Positions 7,046 through 13,423 of a stretch of DNA of 13,423 bases are shown piece by piece. The stretch's first letter is position 1; each line of letters opens with the position of its first letter. Under the pieces are notes generated by a model. It saw only the letters and a list, made by a program, of their open reading frames with translations, was not told where the DNA came from and searched no databases. This DNA is from Lactobacillales bacterium (lineage in GTDB: Bacteria; Bacillota; Bacilli; Lactobacillales; Vagococcaceae). The stretch is from assembly GCA_015655485.1 (NCBI GenBank), contig JAATEZ010000452.1, positions 1 to 13,423 on the forward strand, given 5' to 3'. Both the position numbers and the translations under genes were made by a program.

Positions 7046-8308
7046 TTAAAAAAAGTTATTTATTATTTCTCCTATTTTTACAGCGATCCAACCAAGCGGT
7101 GTCGTTGCTCCGCTATTCAAACTGATTGTCTGATGAATTCCTTCCGCTAAATTTATATTAGACATCTGTGCTGCTTTTGTATAAGCTGCTGCCAGATCTG
7201 TACCAAAGTATAAAATACAAACAATCATTAAGGTTCCAGAAATCAACATTCTAAACATATCTTTCTTACAATAAGCCCCCATCATCGGCAATATAAAGAT
7301 CAAAGAAGGCAAATCAACCAAGGGTAAAACTTTGTTTCCAGGCAAAACAACAGCTAGTAAAAGTGCGATTGGAATCAGCAGCAATCCCGTAGCCAATATG
7401 GCTGGGTCGCTAGAAATAAGAGCAACATCCATTCCGATATAAATTTCTCTGTTAGGAAATTTATTTTTCAATTTTTCCTCCACTGCTTTTCTGACAATAT
7501 TTAATCCTTCCATCAAAATGTCCACCATTTTAGGTAATAAAACCATCGAAGCAGCAACATTTATTGACAAACTAAGCAGTTTAGGGACTGAAAAGCCGGC
7601 AAGCAGACCAATCAGTAAGCCCAGAATAAATCCAATTACTATCGGTTCGCCAAAAACACCAAATTTTTCATTGATTTTTTTAGGATTTAACTCAATTTTA
7701 TTTATCCCTGGAATTTTATCAATGATCCAATTGGTGATAATTCCAAAAGGCACCCATGGAGCCGTATTCATATGTGGAAATGAAATTCCTTTTATACCAA
7801 ACTCTTCTTGAATTTTAGGTGCGGTCCAATCAGCAATTTTTAATAATAAGATAAATAAAACTCCCATGATCACTAAGGACAGAATATAATTTTGGGTTGC
7901 CGCATAAATAACAGCTCCTACCAATAGAAAAATCCAATAATTAAAAATATCGATATCAACTGTTTTCGTTAGGTTTAATACAAAAAGTACTAAGTTGATA
8001 ATCATGAACATAATAACACCAGCAATCATTATGCTGGAGCCCCAGCCAATAGTTGAAGAAACGGCCCATCCCGTGTCAATAACCGTTAAATCAACACCAA
8101 ATCTTTCCACCATCTTATTTGTCGCAGGGCCCAAATTATCCAAAAGTAAATTAATCACCAGATTCAACCCGCTGAATCCGACTCCAATCAGTAAAGCTGC
8201 CTTAAAGGCATGACCGATTTTAACACCTACCAGAATAGCTACTATAAAAAAAATGACAGGCATTAAAACTGCTGAGCCCATATTTAAAATTGAATTGATA
8301 ATTGACAT
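7046..8308 (-). CDS. PTS galactitol-family permease, EIIC component, without adjacent IIA/IIB
   Basis: A 420-residue integral membrane protein that resembles GatC, the galactitol EIIC, along its length. Matching blocks include GHAFKAALLIGVGFSGLNLV (32-51), LLDNLGPATNKMVERFGVDL, D-T-G-W-A near 78-82, DIDIFNYW (118-125), ISFPHM, KIPGIN (198-203), EKFGVFGEPIVIGFILG (214-230) and VLPGNKVLPLVDLP (321-334). GatC-family IIC proteins form the sugar channel. The phosphate normally comes from separate IIA and IIB proteins, and neither is encoded here. The start is 13 bases past the kinase stop, and the ribosome binding sequence AGGGGTG overlaps that stop, suggesting translational coupling. It is the last gene of the operon. 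Its company, a sugar kinase and transketolase, suggests a polyol or ketose as substrate, but the sugar cannot be read from the sequence. Confidence 0.87.
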   Translation of the reverse strand: MSIINSILNMGSAVLMPVIFFIVAILVGVKIGHAFKAALLIGVGFSGLNLVINLLLDNLGPATNKMVERFGVDLTVIDTGWAVSSTIGWGSSIMIAGVIMFMIINLVLFVLNLTKTVDIDIFNYWIFLLVGAVIYAATQNYILSLVIMGVLFILLLKIADWTAPKIQEEFGIKGISFPHMNTAPWVPFGIITNWIIDKIPGINKIELNPKKINEKFGVFGEPIVIGFILGLLIGLLAGFSVPKLLSLSINVAASMVLLPKMVDILMEGLNIVRKAVEEKLKNKFPNREIYIGMDVALISSDPAILATGLLLIPIALLLAVVLPGNKVLPLVDLPSLIFILPMMGAYCKKDMFRMLISGTLMIVCILYFGTDLAAAYTKAAQMSNINLAEGIHQTISLNSGATTPLGWIAVKIGEIINNFF

Positions 8309-8321
8309 TGTCGCTTCACCC

Positions 8322-9803
8322 CTAATTTTTCTTCAGAATAAGATTTACAGCCGATTTCCAACCGTTTATTAATTTCTGTCTTTTTTCATTACTAATATTG
8401 CTTTCAAAAATAGTATATTTAACTACATTTTCCATGTTGCGATTGTAAAGACCAGCTGCTATTCCTGCACTGTAAGCAACGCCAAAAGCGCTGAATTCTT
8501 CCATATTAGGTACAAGAACGTTTACATTACTGATATCACTTTGAAACTGCATCAAGTATTTATTATTCGTTACACCGCCATCGACTTTTAAAATCGTTGT
8601 TTTTTGACCAATATCATGATCGATACTGCTTAGTATGTCTTCTATTTGGTAGGCAATGCTGTCCAAAGCTGCTCTAACTATCTCAGCCTTACCAGTCGTT
8701 CTAGTCATGCCGCAAAGAATAGCTGCTGCTTGATCAATCCAGTAAGGTGCACCAAGCCCAGTAAAAGCCGGAACTAAATAAGTCACATCATTTGGAAATG
8801 CCTGACTGGCAAGAATCTCAGTTTCTTTAGAGCTTTCTATCAATTTGACATCTTCCAACAGCCATTTGATGACCGCGCCGGCATAATTGATATTTCCTTC
8901 AATGACGTAACTAGTTTGTCCTTCCATTTTCCAGGCAATCGAAGTTAATAGACCCACATCGTTTATTTTTAACTCAGTACCAATATTCATCATGACGGAT
9001 GAACCAGTTCCGATCGTTGTTTTGACAGACCCTTTTTCCCAACATCCTTGACCAAACAACGCCGCCTGTGAATCGCCAAGCATCGTATGGATAGGAATTT
9101 TACGGTCAAAAATACCATCAAAATCAGTATAGCCAAATAAACTATTTGATTCACATAATTCTGGTAACGTGTTCATTGGTATGTTGAATATTTCACATAA
9201 TTTTGAATCCCACTTTAATTTTTTTAAATTCAGCAGCTGTGTTCTTGAGGCATTCGAATAATCTGTTTTAAATGCTTCCCCATTAGTCAATCGAAAAAGT
9301 AACCAGCTGTCAATGGTTCCCAGACAGAGATCATTTTCGTCAGCCGCAATTTTTACATCGTTTACATTTCTGAGCATCCATAGAAATTTAGATGCTGAAA
9401 AATAAGGAGATAAATTCATCCCTGTAGTCTCTTTGACTAAATCACCATATCCTGCTACTCGCAAGTCTTCACACAGCTCTGAAGCCCGCGCGCACTGCCA
9501 CACGATCGCTTCAGTAAAAGAATGCCCATCTTTGCGCGACCAAGCCGCAGCAGTCTCTCTTTGGTTAGAGATGCCGATGCTGACCACATTTTCTTTGGTG
9601 ATTTTAGATTTTTCAAGTAATTCTGCCACAACAGCGATCACATTGCTATAGATCTCTTCAAGATCATGGCTCACCCAGCCTTTGTCATTGATCAGCTGAT
9701 CATGATTTTTGGAACATTTATTCACAATGATGCCATTTTGATCAAACAAAATGGCTTTCGTACTCTGTGTACTTTGATCGATTCCTATAATATATTTACT
9801 CAT
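8322..9803 (-). CDS. FGGY-family carbohydrate kinase, glycerol-kinase-like, substrate uncertain
   Basis: An ATP-dependent sugar or polyol kinase of 493 residues with the two actin-like FGGY domains. It is closest in pattern to glycerol kinase: GIDQSTQSTKA at 7-17 (phosphate loop), GISNQRETAAAW at 77-88, AIVWQ at 99-103, PYFSASK at 133-139, GTIDSWL at 162-168, GTGSS at 265-269, GLGAPYW at 349-355 and DGGVTNNKYLMQFQSD at 408-423. Against E. coli GlpK, the glycerol-contacting R83, E84, Y135 and D245 appear here as R82, E83, Y134 and D244. However, Q246 is replaced by S245 and F270 by S269, and the ARG after APYW is missing. This suggests a wider pocket and a substrate other than glycerol. The ribosome binding site TTAGGAGA precedes ATG 9803, 11 bases after the transketolase C stop. 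Likely role: ATP-driven phosphorylation of the operon's sugar. Confidence 0.85.
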   Translation of the reverse strand: MSKYIIGIDQSTQSTKAILFDQNGIIVNKCSKNHDQLINDKGWVSHDLEEIYSNVIAVVAELLEKSKITKENVVSIGISNQRETAAAWSRKDGHSFTEAIVWQCARASELCEDLRVAGYGDLVKETTGMNLSPYFSASKFLWMLRNVNDVKIAADENDLCLGTIDSWLLFRLTNGEAFKTDYSNASRTQLLNLKKLKWDSKLCEIFNIPMNTLPELCESNSLFGYTDFDGIFDRKIPIHTMLGDSQAALFGQGCWEKGSVKTTIGTGSSVMMNIGTELKINDVGLLTSIAWKMEGQTSYVIEGNINYAGAVIKWLLEDVKLIESSKETEILASQAFPNDVTYLVPAFTGLGAPYWIDQAAAILCGMTRTTGKAEIVRAALDSIAYQIEDILSSIDHDIGQKTTILKVDGGVTNNKYLMQFQSDISNVNVLVPNMEEFSAFGVAYSAGIAAGLYNRNMENVVKYTIFESNISNEKRQKLINGWKSAVNLILKKN

Positions 9804-9814
9804 GAAAGAATCTC

Positions 9815-10759
9815 CTAACTATTCAATATTTTTTTTATTTCATTAGCTATTTTTTCTCCGGTTAATCCATAGTAATCAAATACTTCCATCTGCTTACCGG
9901 AAATAGCTGGTTCGTCAGGAAAACCAAAAATTTTCAATTTTGCCTTGCCGCCCTGGGCCACACGCTCGCTGACAGCAGAACCCAAGCCCCCAAAAATACT
10001 ATGCTCTTCAATAGAAAAAATCTGTTGGTATTCTTGACTGATTTCATCAATTAATTCATCATCCAATGGTTTGATTGTATGCATATCAATAACTTTCGCA
10101 CTGATTCCATCCTTTTCTAACCATTCAGCCGCTTCCATTGCGATGTTCAGCGTTTCACCGGATCCGATAATCGCCGTATCTTTACCTTCTTTTAAGACAT
10201 TCGCCTTTCCAGGAACAAATTCAATATTTTCGTCATAGCAATCTTTTAATACTTGCTTGCCAATTCTAATGTAGGCTGGTTTATCAGACTGGGCCAGATA
10301 TTCAAACATTTTTCTAGTTTGAAATTGATCACAAGGCATAAAAATCTCTAAATTTGGAATGGCTCTGGTAATGGCTAAATCTTGCAATGAATGATGGGAC
10401 ATGCCCAAATCGCTATAGCTGTTGCCTCCGCTTATACCCACCAGCTTGACATTCGTATTTGAATAAGATACATCCACTTTTACTTGTTCTATACTTCTCA
10501 TTGTTAAAAAAGCTGCCGGAGAAACTGCAAAAGGTCTTCTGCCGCTGCTTGCCAGACCAGCACTGATCCCAACTAAATTTTGTTCGGCAATTCCTACTTC
10601 AATAATCTGCTCCGGAAATTTTTCTGCATACGGTTTTAGTGAAGCCGATCCTCTAGAATCACTCGTCAGCACAAGAATATCCTTGTTTTTCTGTGCTTGT
10701 TCTATAAGAACTTCGCACATGACCTCGCCGGCTTTTCGTCCTGGTTTATTTTTCTCCAT
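9815..10759 (-). CDS. Transketolase, C-terminal (Pyr and transketolase-C domain) subunit
   Basis: The second half of a split, thiamine-diphosphate-dependent transketolase. From the preferred start it has 314 residues. VGIAEQN (55-61) holds the catalytic glutamate E59 of the pyrimidine-binding domain. SSGRRPFAVSPAAFLTMRSI and GMSHHSLQDLAITRAIPNL (119-137) are typical of this domain, and the transketolase-C domain follows (AIIGSGETLNIAMEAAEWL, IDMHTIKPLDDELI, EEHSIFGGLGSAVSE). An upstream in-frame ATG at 10810 would add 17 residues. GGGAGGTGA at about 10769-10777 lies just before ATG 10759, so the shorter form is chosen. It overlaps the end of the N-terminal subunit gene by 14 bases, consistent with coupled synthesis of a heteromeric enzyme. 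The enzyme moves two-carbon units between ketose and aldose phosphates. Confidence 0.92.
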   Translation of the reverse strand: MEKNKPGRKAGEVMCEVLIEQAQKNKDILVLTSDSRGSASLKPYAEKFPEQIIEVGIAEQNLVGISAGLASSGRRPFAVSPAAFLTMRSIEQVKVDVSYSNTNVKLVGISGGNSYSDLGMSHHSLQDLAITRAIPNLEIFMPCDQFQTRKMFEYLAQSDKPAYIRIGKQVLKDCYDENIEFVPGKANVLKEGKDTAIIGSGETLNIAMEAAEWLEKDGISAKVIDMHTIKPLDDELIDEISQEYQQIFSIEEHSIFGGLGSAVSERVAQGGKAKLKIFGFPDEPAISGKQMEVFDYYGLTGEKIANEIKKILNS

Positions 10760-11585
10760 TTTCAAAATCACCTCCCAATTTTTTATCAAAATCTGCCATT
10801 GCTGCTTCATATTGCTCTTTGGTTGGAACTTTATGATGCCATTCCGCTCTGTCTTCTGCCACCTTTACCCCCTTGCCTTTCAGGGTATGTGCAATAACCA
10901 GATTAGGATGTCCATTTTTTTTAACGTTCTTTAAAGCATTCACGATTTCACTCATGTTATTGCCGTCAATTTCCTGGACGTTCCAGCCGAATGCTTGATA
11001 TTTTTGCTTTAAAGAGCTGCTGTCCATTACTTCTTCATTGCTTCCAGTGATTTGTAAGCCATTATTATCAATAATGCCAATCAAATTATCCAGCCGATAA
11101 TGATTTGCGGCCATGGCTGCTTCCCAAATAGAGCCTTCAGCCTGCTCTCCATCTCCCATTAAAGTATAAGTCAAATAATCTTTATTTGTGATTTTAGCAT
11201 TTAAAGCCACGCCAACCGCAATCGATAGACCATGGCCTAATGAACCCGTATTCATTTCTATTCCCGCAACTTTATTATTCGGATGACCAATCAAATCCGT
11301 ATGAAATTTTCCATATGTTTTCAACTTATTTTCTGAGAAAAAACCTTTATCTGCCAAGACAGACCAAAGTATTTCTACAGCATGTCCTTTGCTTTGAATG
11401 TATCTGTCTCTATCCACCCATTTAGGCTCAGCAGGATTGATCTTTAAAACATCATAATATAGAGCAATTAAAATATCCGTACAAGACAAATCAGATCCCG
11501 TATGACCCGTTCCAGAATCATAAATCATTTTCCAAACTTTTTTTCTCATTTCTAAAGCTTTAAATTCCAAATATTGAATTTGCAT
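10746..11585 (-). CDS. Transketolase, N-terminal (PP domain) subunit
   Basis: The first half of the split transketolase. It binds the diphosphate end of thiamine diphosphate through Mg2+. The ThDP motif runs from GDG (144-146) to NN (174-175), counted from the ATG at 11585. Conserved histidines are seen in GTGHTGSDLSCTDI (H28), SKGHA (H68), IGHP (H101) and GSLGHGLSIAVG (H118). HTLKGKGVK and WHHKVP (249-254) close the domain. Length 279 aa is normal for this subunit. An in-frame ATG at 11624 lies in the promoter region without a ribosome binding site. AAAGGAGA at about 11594-11600 is 7-8 bases before ATG 11585, which decides the start. It is the first gene of the operon and divergent from the LacI-type regulator gene. 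Confidence 0.93.
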   Translation of the reverse strand: MQIQYLEFKALEMRKKVWKMIYDSGTGHTGSDLSCTDILIALYYDVLKINPAEPKWVDRDRYIQSKGHAVEILWSVLADKGFFSENKLKTYGKFHTDLIGHPNNKVAGIEMNTGSLGHGLSIAVGVALNAKITNKDYLTYTLMGDGEQAEGSIWEAAMAANHYRLDNLIGIIDNNGLQITGSNEEVMDSSSLKQKYQAFGWNVQEIDGNNMSEIVNALKNVKKNGHPNLVIAHTLKGKGVKVAEDRAEWHHKVPTKEQYEAAMADFDKKLGGDFENGEK

Positions 11586-11614
11586 TTTGAGTTCTCCTTT
11601 CATTGAATAAAAAA

Positions 11615-11643
11615 AGTATAGCATTAGGCAAAAAGAAACACAA
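11615..11643 (-). promoter_or_regulatory. Promoter of the transketolase/kinase/PTS operon
   Basis: On the - strand TTGTGT (11638-11643) is 17 bases from TATACT (11615-11620). TGC immediately before TATACT makes an extended -10 element. The predicted start near 11608 gives a leader of about 23 bases that includes the ribosome binding site, so no leader RNA control is expected. Confidence 0.6.
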
Positions 11644-11646
11644 GAC

Positions 11647-11679
11647 TTTTAGTTGTTTTTTAGTTGTTTTTTAGTTTCT
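11647..11679 (-). repeat. Three tandem 11-bp A-tract repeats upstream of the -35 box
   Basis: On the - strand the units are AGAAACTAAAA, AACAACTAAAA and AACAACTAAAA, exactly 11 bases apart. The tract ends 3 bases before the -35 hexamer at 11643. A-tracts repeated with the helical turn are expected to bend DNA and could act as an UP element or as an activator site. The shared string AAAAAACAAC also appears on the + strand in the leader of the regulator gene (11734-11743). Confidence 0.65.
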
Positions 11680-11721
11680 GGAGAAATTTTATCTTCAGAC
11701 TATCTTTTTCCCTTTTTTTAA

Positions 11722-11730
11722 TGCTATTAT
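11722..11730 (+). promoter_or_regulatory. Extended -10 promoter of the LacI-family regulator gene
   Basis: TGC followed by TATTAT (11725-11730) forms an extended -10 element. No good -35 is present. The start would be near 11737, leaving a short leader with AAGGAG at 11748-11753. The preceding bases TAATGCTAT are identical to those of the divergent operon promoter. Confidence 0.5.
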
Positions 11731-11760
11731 TATAAAAAAACAACAGTAAGGAGAGCTGTA

Positions 11761-12765
11761 ATGAGACTAGAAGATATAGCAAAGCTAGCAGATGTTTCTG
11801 TTTCATCCGTTTCTTTAGCACTGAATGACAGGCCCGGCATCAGCAAAAAAACTAGAGAAAAAATTTTAAAAATTATTGAAGAAAGCAACTATGTCCCACC
11901 AAAGAATTCTAAATTAAACGTAAAAACTGTCAGGATTCTTATCGTCAAACACTCAAACTCGACAAATAACTATCAAATAAAGCCTTTTTTTAGTGAACTT
12001 TTAGAATATCTGGATCTTGAGGCTAAAAAAAATAAAATTTATTTGATTTTAAATTTAATCAATCAAAATTCCTTAATGAATGAGTTCAAATTTCTTGAAT
12101 CCAATCAACCATCAGATGCGTTAATTATTTTATCTGATTCTGTCTCTTTAGAATTAATTGCGGAATTGAAAAAAAATCAGCCTAACACCTTAGTCATCAA
12201 CAATAGTTACCTATCAACAAATATTGATTTTTTGAATACAAACAACGTTTATTCCGGATATACCATTGCCAACTATTTATTTCAATTAGGGCATTTAAAT
12301 ATTGGTTATATTTCTTCATCTGAAAGAAAAGAGAATTTTATTGAAAGAGAAATAGGAGTAAAAAAAGCATTTAAAGAAAAAAAAATAATCTTAAATGAAG
12401 AATTTATATATAGTTTCATGCCTGCCGAGATAGCAGATTATTCTAAAGAAATGAAAGAAAAAATTATGGATGAAAATTTCCCGACTGCCTTTATTTGTGA
12501 AAATGACTATTTAGCTATCAGTCTGATCAAATCCTTACATTCCCTGGATAAAAAGGTTCCGGAACAAGTTTCTGTGGTTGGGTTTGACAATATTCCTGAA
12601 GGCAAAATTTTTATTCCTGAATTAACTACGATTGCTGCCTCCATTGAATTTACTGCCGAAATAGCGATAAAAAAAATTTTGAATTTTTTCAAAAAAGAAT
12701 ACTTGCCAACACAAACATTAATTCCAAGCCAAATAATCATCAGAGACTCCTGTCAAAAAAAATGA
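11761..12765 (+). CDS. LacI-family transcriptional regulator of the divergent sugar operon
   Basis: A 334-residue protein with an N-terminal LacI helix-turn-helix (residues 2-46: LEDIAKLADVSVSSVSLALN, then PGISKKTREKILKIIEESNYVP). A periplasmic-binding-protein-like effector domain follows from about residue 57 to the end, with VSVVGFDNIPEGKIFIPELTTI near 274-295 as the usual family block. The hinge after Tyr44 reads VPPKNSKLNVK and lacks the usual A-R-x-L of the minor-groove hinge helix. AAGGAG at 11748-11753 sits 7 bases before the ATG. The gene is divergent from the transketolase operon and probably represses both transcripts from the 136-bp shared region (11625-11760), with the effector being the sugar or its phosphate. 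No classical CG-centred LacI operator is visible there. The coding region is noticeably richer in A and T than lysA or fumC. Confidence 0.9.
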   Translation: MRLEDIAKLADVSVSSVSLALNDRPGISKKTREKILKIIEESNYVPPKNSKLNVKTVRILIVKHSNSTNNYQIKPFFSELLEYLDLEAKKNKIYLILNLINQNSLMNEFKFLESNQPSDALIILSDSVSLELIAELKKNQPNTLVINNSYLSTNIDFLNTNNVYSGYTIANYLFQLGHLNIGYISSSERKENFIEREIGVKKAFKEKKIILNEEFIYSFMPAEIADYSKEMKEKIMDENFPTAFICENDYLAISLIKSLHSLDKKVPEQVSVVGFDNIPEGKIFIPELTTIAASIEFTAEIAIKKILNFFKKEYLPTQTLIPSQIIIRDSCQKK

Positions 12766-12880
12766 ATCGATTCGTTTAGTAAGGATGTTTTTCTTATTGA
12801 AGATTGAATGCTTAAAAACACATAATTACTATAATTATTCAAATTAATTGAACCCTAATGACAGGATGTCTAATGAAATT

Positions 12881-12920
12881 TGACCATCTTGGAAAATAAA
12901 TCGTAAAAGTCAAGTGGTCA
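12881..12920. repeat. Inverted repeat ahead of the -10 box of a decayed gene
   Basis: TGACCA-T-CTTG (12881-12891) pairs with CAAGTGGTCA (12911-12920), ten pairs with one bulged T and a 19-base AT-rich loop. It ends two bases before TATAAT. No T-run follows on either strand, so an operator or protein site is more likely than a terminator. Confidence 0.5.
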
Positions 12921-12922
12921 GC

Positions 12923-12928
12923 TATAAT
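12923..12928 (+). promoter_or_regulatory. Candidate -10 box of the decayed radical SAM gene
   Basis: A perfect TATAAT, about 47 bases before the old start codon. No -35 hexamer is evident at 16-18 bp. The inverted repeat at 12881-12920 covers that position. Confidence 0.35.
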
Positions 12929-12974
12929 AAACATGAGAAAATATAAAAAAATCGAAAACACCAGGAGAGATCTC

Positions 12975-13423
12975 ATGAATCGGATCGATTAGATCGAAAC
13001 CAAGCAATGAATGATCAAAAATATCCATCCGGAACAATGGTTTGGCGTTGACTATCATGTTAATTGGTCTCGCGGCTGCATTTACTGTGATTCCAGAATT
13101 GACAGCTTATCAAGAAAAATCGAACAAAATATTTGCGCCTGCTCCAAAGACTTTGCGGCTATGGAAAAACTAGCTTCGAAAAATATTTCTATCTGCCTTT
13201 TGCTCATGCCTGTTCTTCCTTTTATCACAGATCAGCCGTCAGCTATTAAAAAGCTTGTGCATCAAGCACACATCCTGCTGGTGTTCAATCCAGCTGTCCC
13301 TCGTTTGAAATGACTCCCAGAATCGGCCAAAGAGAACATTTTTATCGTTTTTTGGAACGAGAAGATTCGGTGCGGGCGTGGAGGGCCGAGACCGGGAAGG
13401 ATTTCTTCTTCACCTGGAAAGCG
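12975..13423 (+). pseudogene. Decayed SPL-family radical SAM protein gene (continues past the right edge)
   Basis: AGGAG at 12963-12967 lies 7 bases before ATG 12975, but the frame hits TAG at 12990 and TGA at 13008. It then continues, in the same frame, with EQWFGVDYHVN and RGCIYCDSR. Intact SPL-family radical SAM proteins have RGCxHGCIYCDSR here. Four residues including the first iron-sulfur cysteine are lost, so the CxxxCxxC motif is broken. CDSR is soon followed by LSRKIEQN, which normally lies roughly a hundred residues later, so a large internal piece is deleted. LLLMPVLPFITD is a typical later block. The frame ends at TGA 13311, but a shifted frame from 13304 gives FEMTPRIGQREHFYRFLER, the normal next block, so there is a frameshift near 13290-13304. 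Family recognition is good from several blocks; the exact size of the deletion is an estimate. Confidence 0.8.

Noticed and set aside
10760..10810. Longer N-terminus of the transketolase C subunit from ATG 10810
   Set aside because: A strong GGGAGGTGA sits inside this segment just before ATG 10759, and the extra 17 residues do not look conserved.
11586..11624. Longer N-terminus of the transketolase N subunit from ATG 11624
   Set aside because: This segment overlaps the -10 promoter element and contains the ribosome binding site for ATG 11585. The extra residues are not family-like.
12822..12838. ATAATTA/TAATTAT inverted repeat after the LacI-type gene as its terminator
   Set aside because: All A and T with a 3-base loop and no T-run. 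Such a match is expected by chance in this AT-rich stretch, so no convincing terminator was found there.
13011..13313. Open frame of 100 codons as a stand-alone small gene
   Set aside because: It matches separated blocks of the SPL radical SAM family, has no ribosome binding site of its own, and lies in frame with the older start at 12975. It is treated as part of the pseudogene.
1..13423. CRISPR arrays, tRNA or rRNA genes, insertion sequences
   Set aside because: No regularly spaced repeats, no tRNA-like cloverleaf, no rRNA sequence and no transposase or terminal inverted repeats with target duplications were recognised.

Overview
The window looks like chromosome from an AT-rich, low-GC Gram-positive bacterium (Bacillota). 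The supporting signs are strong GGAGG-type ribosome binding sites, extended -10 promoters, a YitT membrane protein, a split transketolase and a remnant of an SPL-family radical SAM gene. The gene mix (paired fumarase and malic enzyme, PTS sugar operon) would fit a fermentative gut-type Firmicute such as an erysipelotrichial or enterococcal relative. The sequence alone does not settle the genus.

Layout. (1) 1-1228: the 3' end of a P-loop kinase-like gene (+) converges on an XRE-type regulator with four membrane segments (-), with a probable bidirectional terminator between them. (2) 1430-3734: a YitT-family membrane protein, then diaminopimelate decarboxylase (lysA) behind its own extended -10 promoter. 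(3) 3735-3956: a repeat-rich 3' region with a long hairpin, a second copy of one arm that could pair alternatively, and a strong terminator shared with the convergent operon. (4) 6534-3957 (-): fumC (TTG start) followed by a short-form malic enzyme. Together they give fumarate -> malate -> pyruvate + CO2. (5) 6535-7045: AT-rich spacer with the fumC promoter and the terminator of the next operon. (6) 11585-7046 (-): a four-gene operon of transketolase N half, transketolase C half, a glycerol-kinase-like FGGY kinase and a galactitol-family PTS IIC permease. A LacI-family regulator is divergent at 11761-12765. (7) 12766-13423: an AT-rich spacer, then a decayed SPL-family radical SAM gene that keeps its ribosome binding site but has two nonsense codons, a large internal deletion and a frameshift. 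It runs off the right edge.

How the genes may work together. The LacI-controlled operon is the most interesting part. It has a PTS-type permease but no IIA or IIB gene beside it, and instead carries an ATP-dependent kinase of the glycerol kinase type with altered pocket residues plus a complete split transketolase. One reading is a pathway in which a polyol or ketose enters through the IIC protein, is phosphorylated by the kinase and is then cleaved by transketolase. The alternative is that IIA/IIB are encoded elsewhere. The promoter of this operon has three helically phased A-tracts just upstream of its -35 box, and its -10 region is mirrored by that of the divergent regulator gene.
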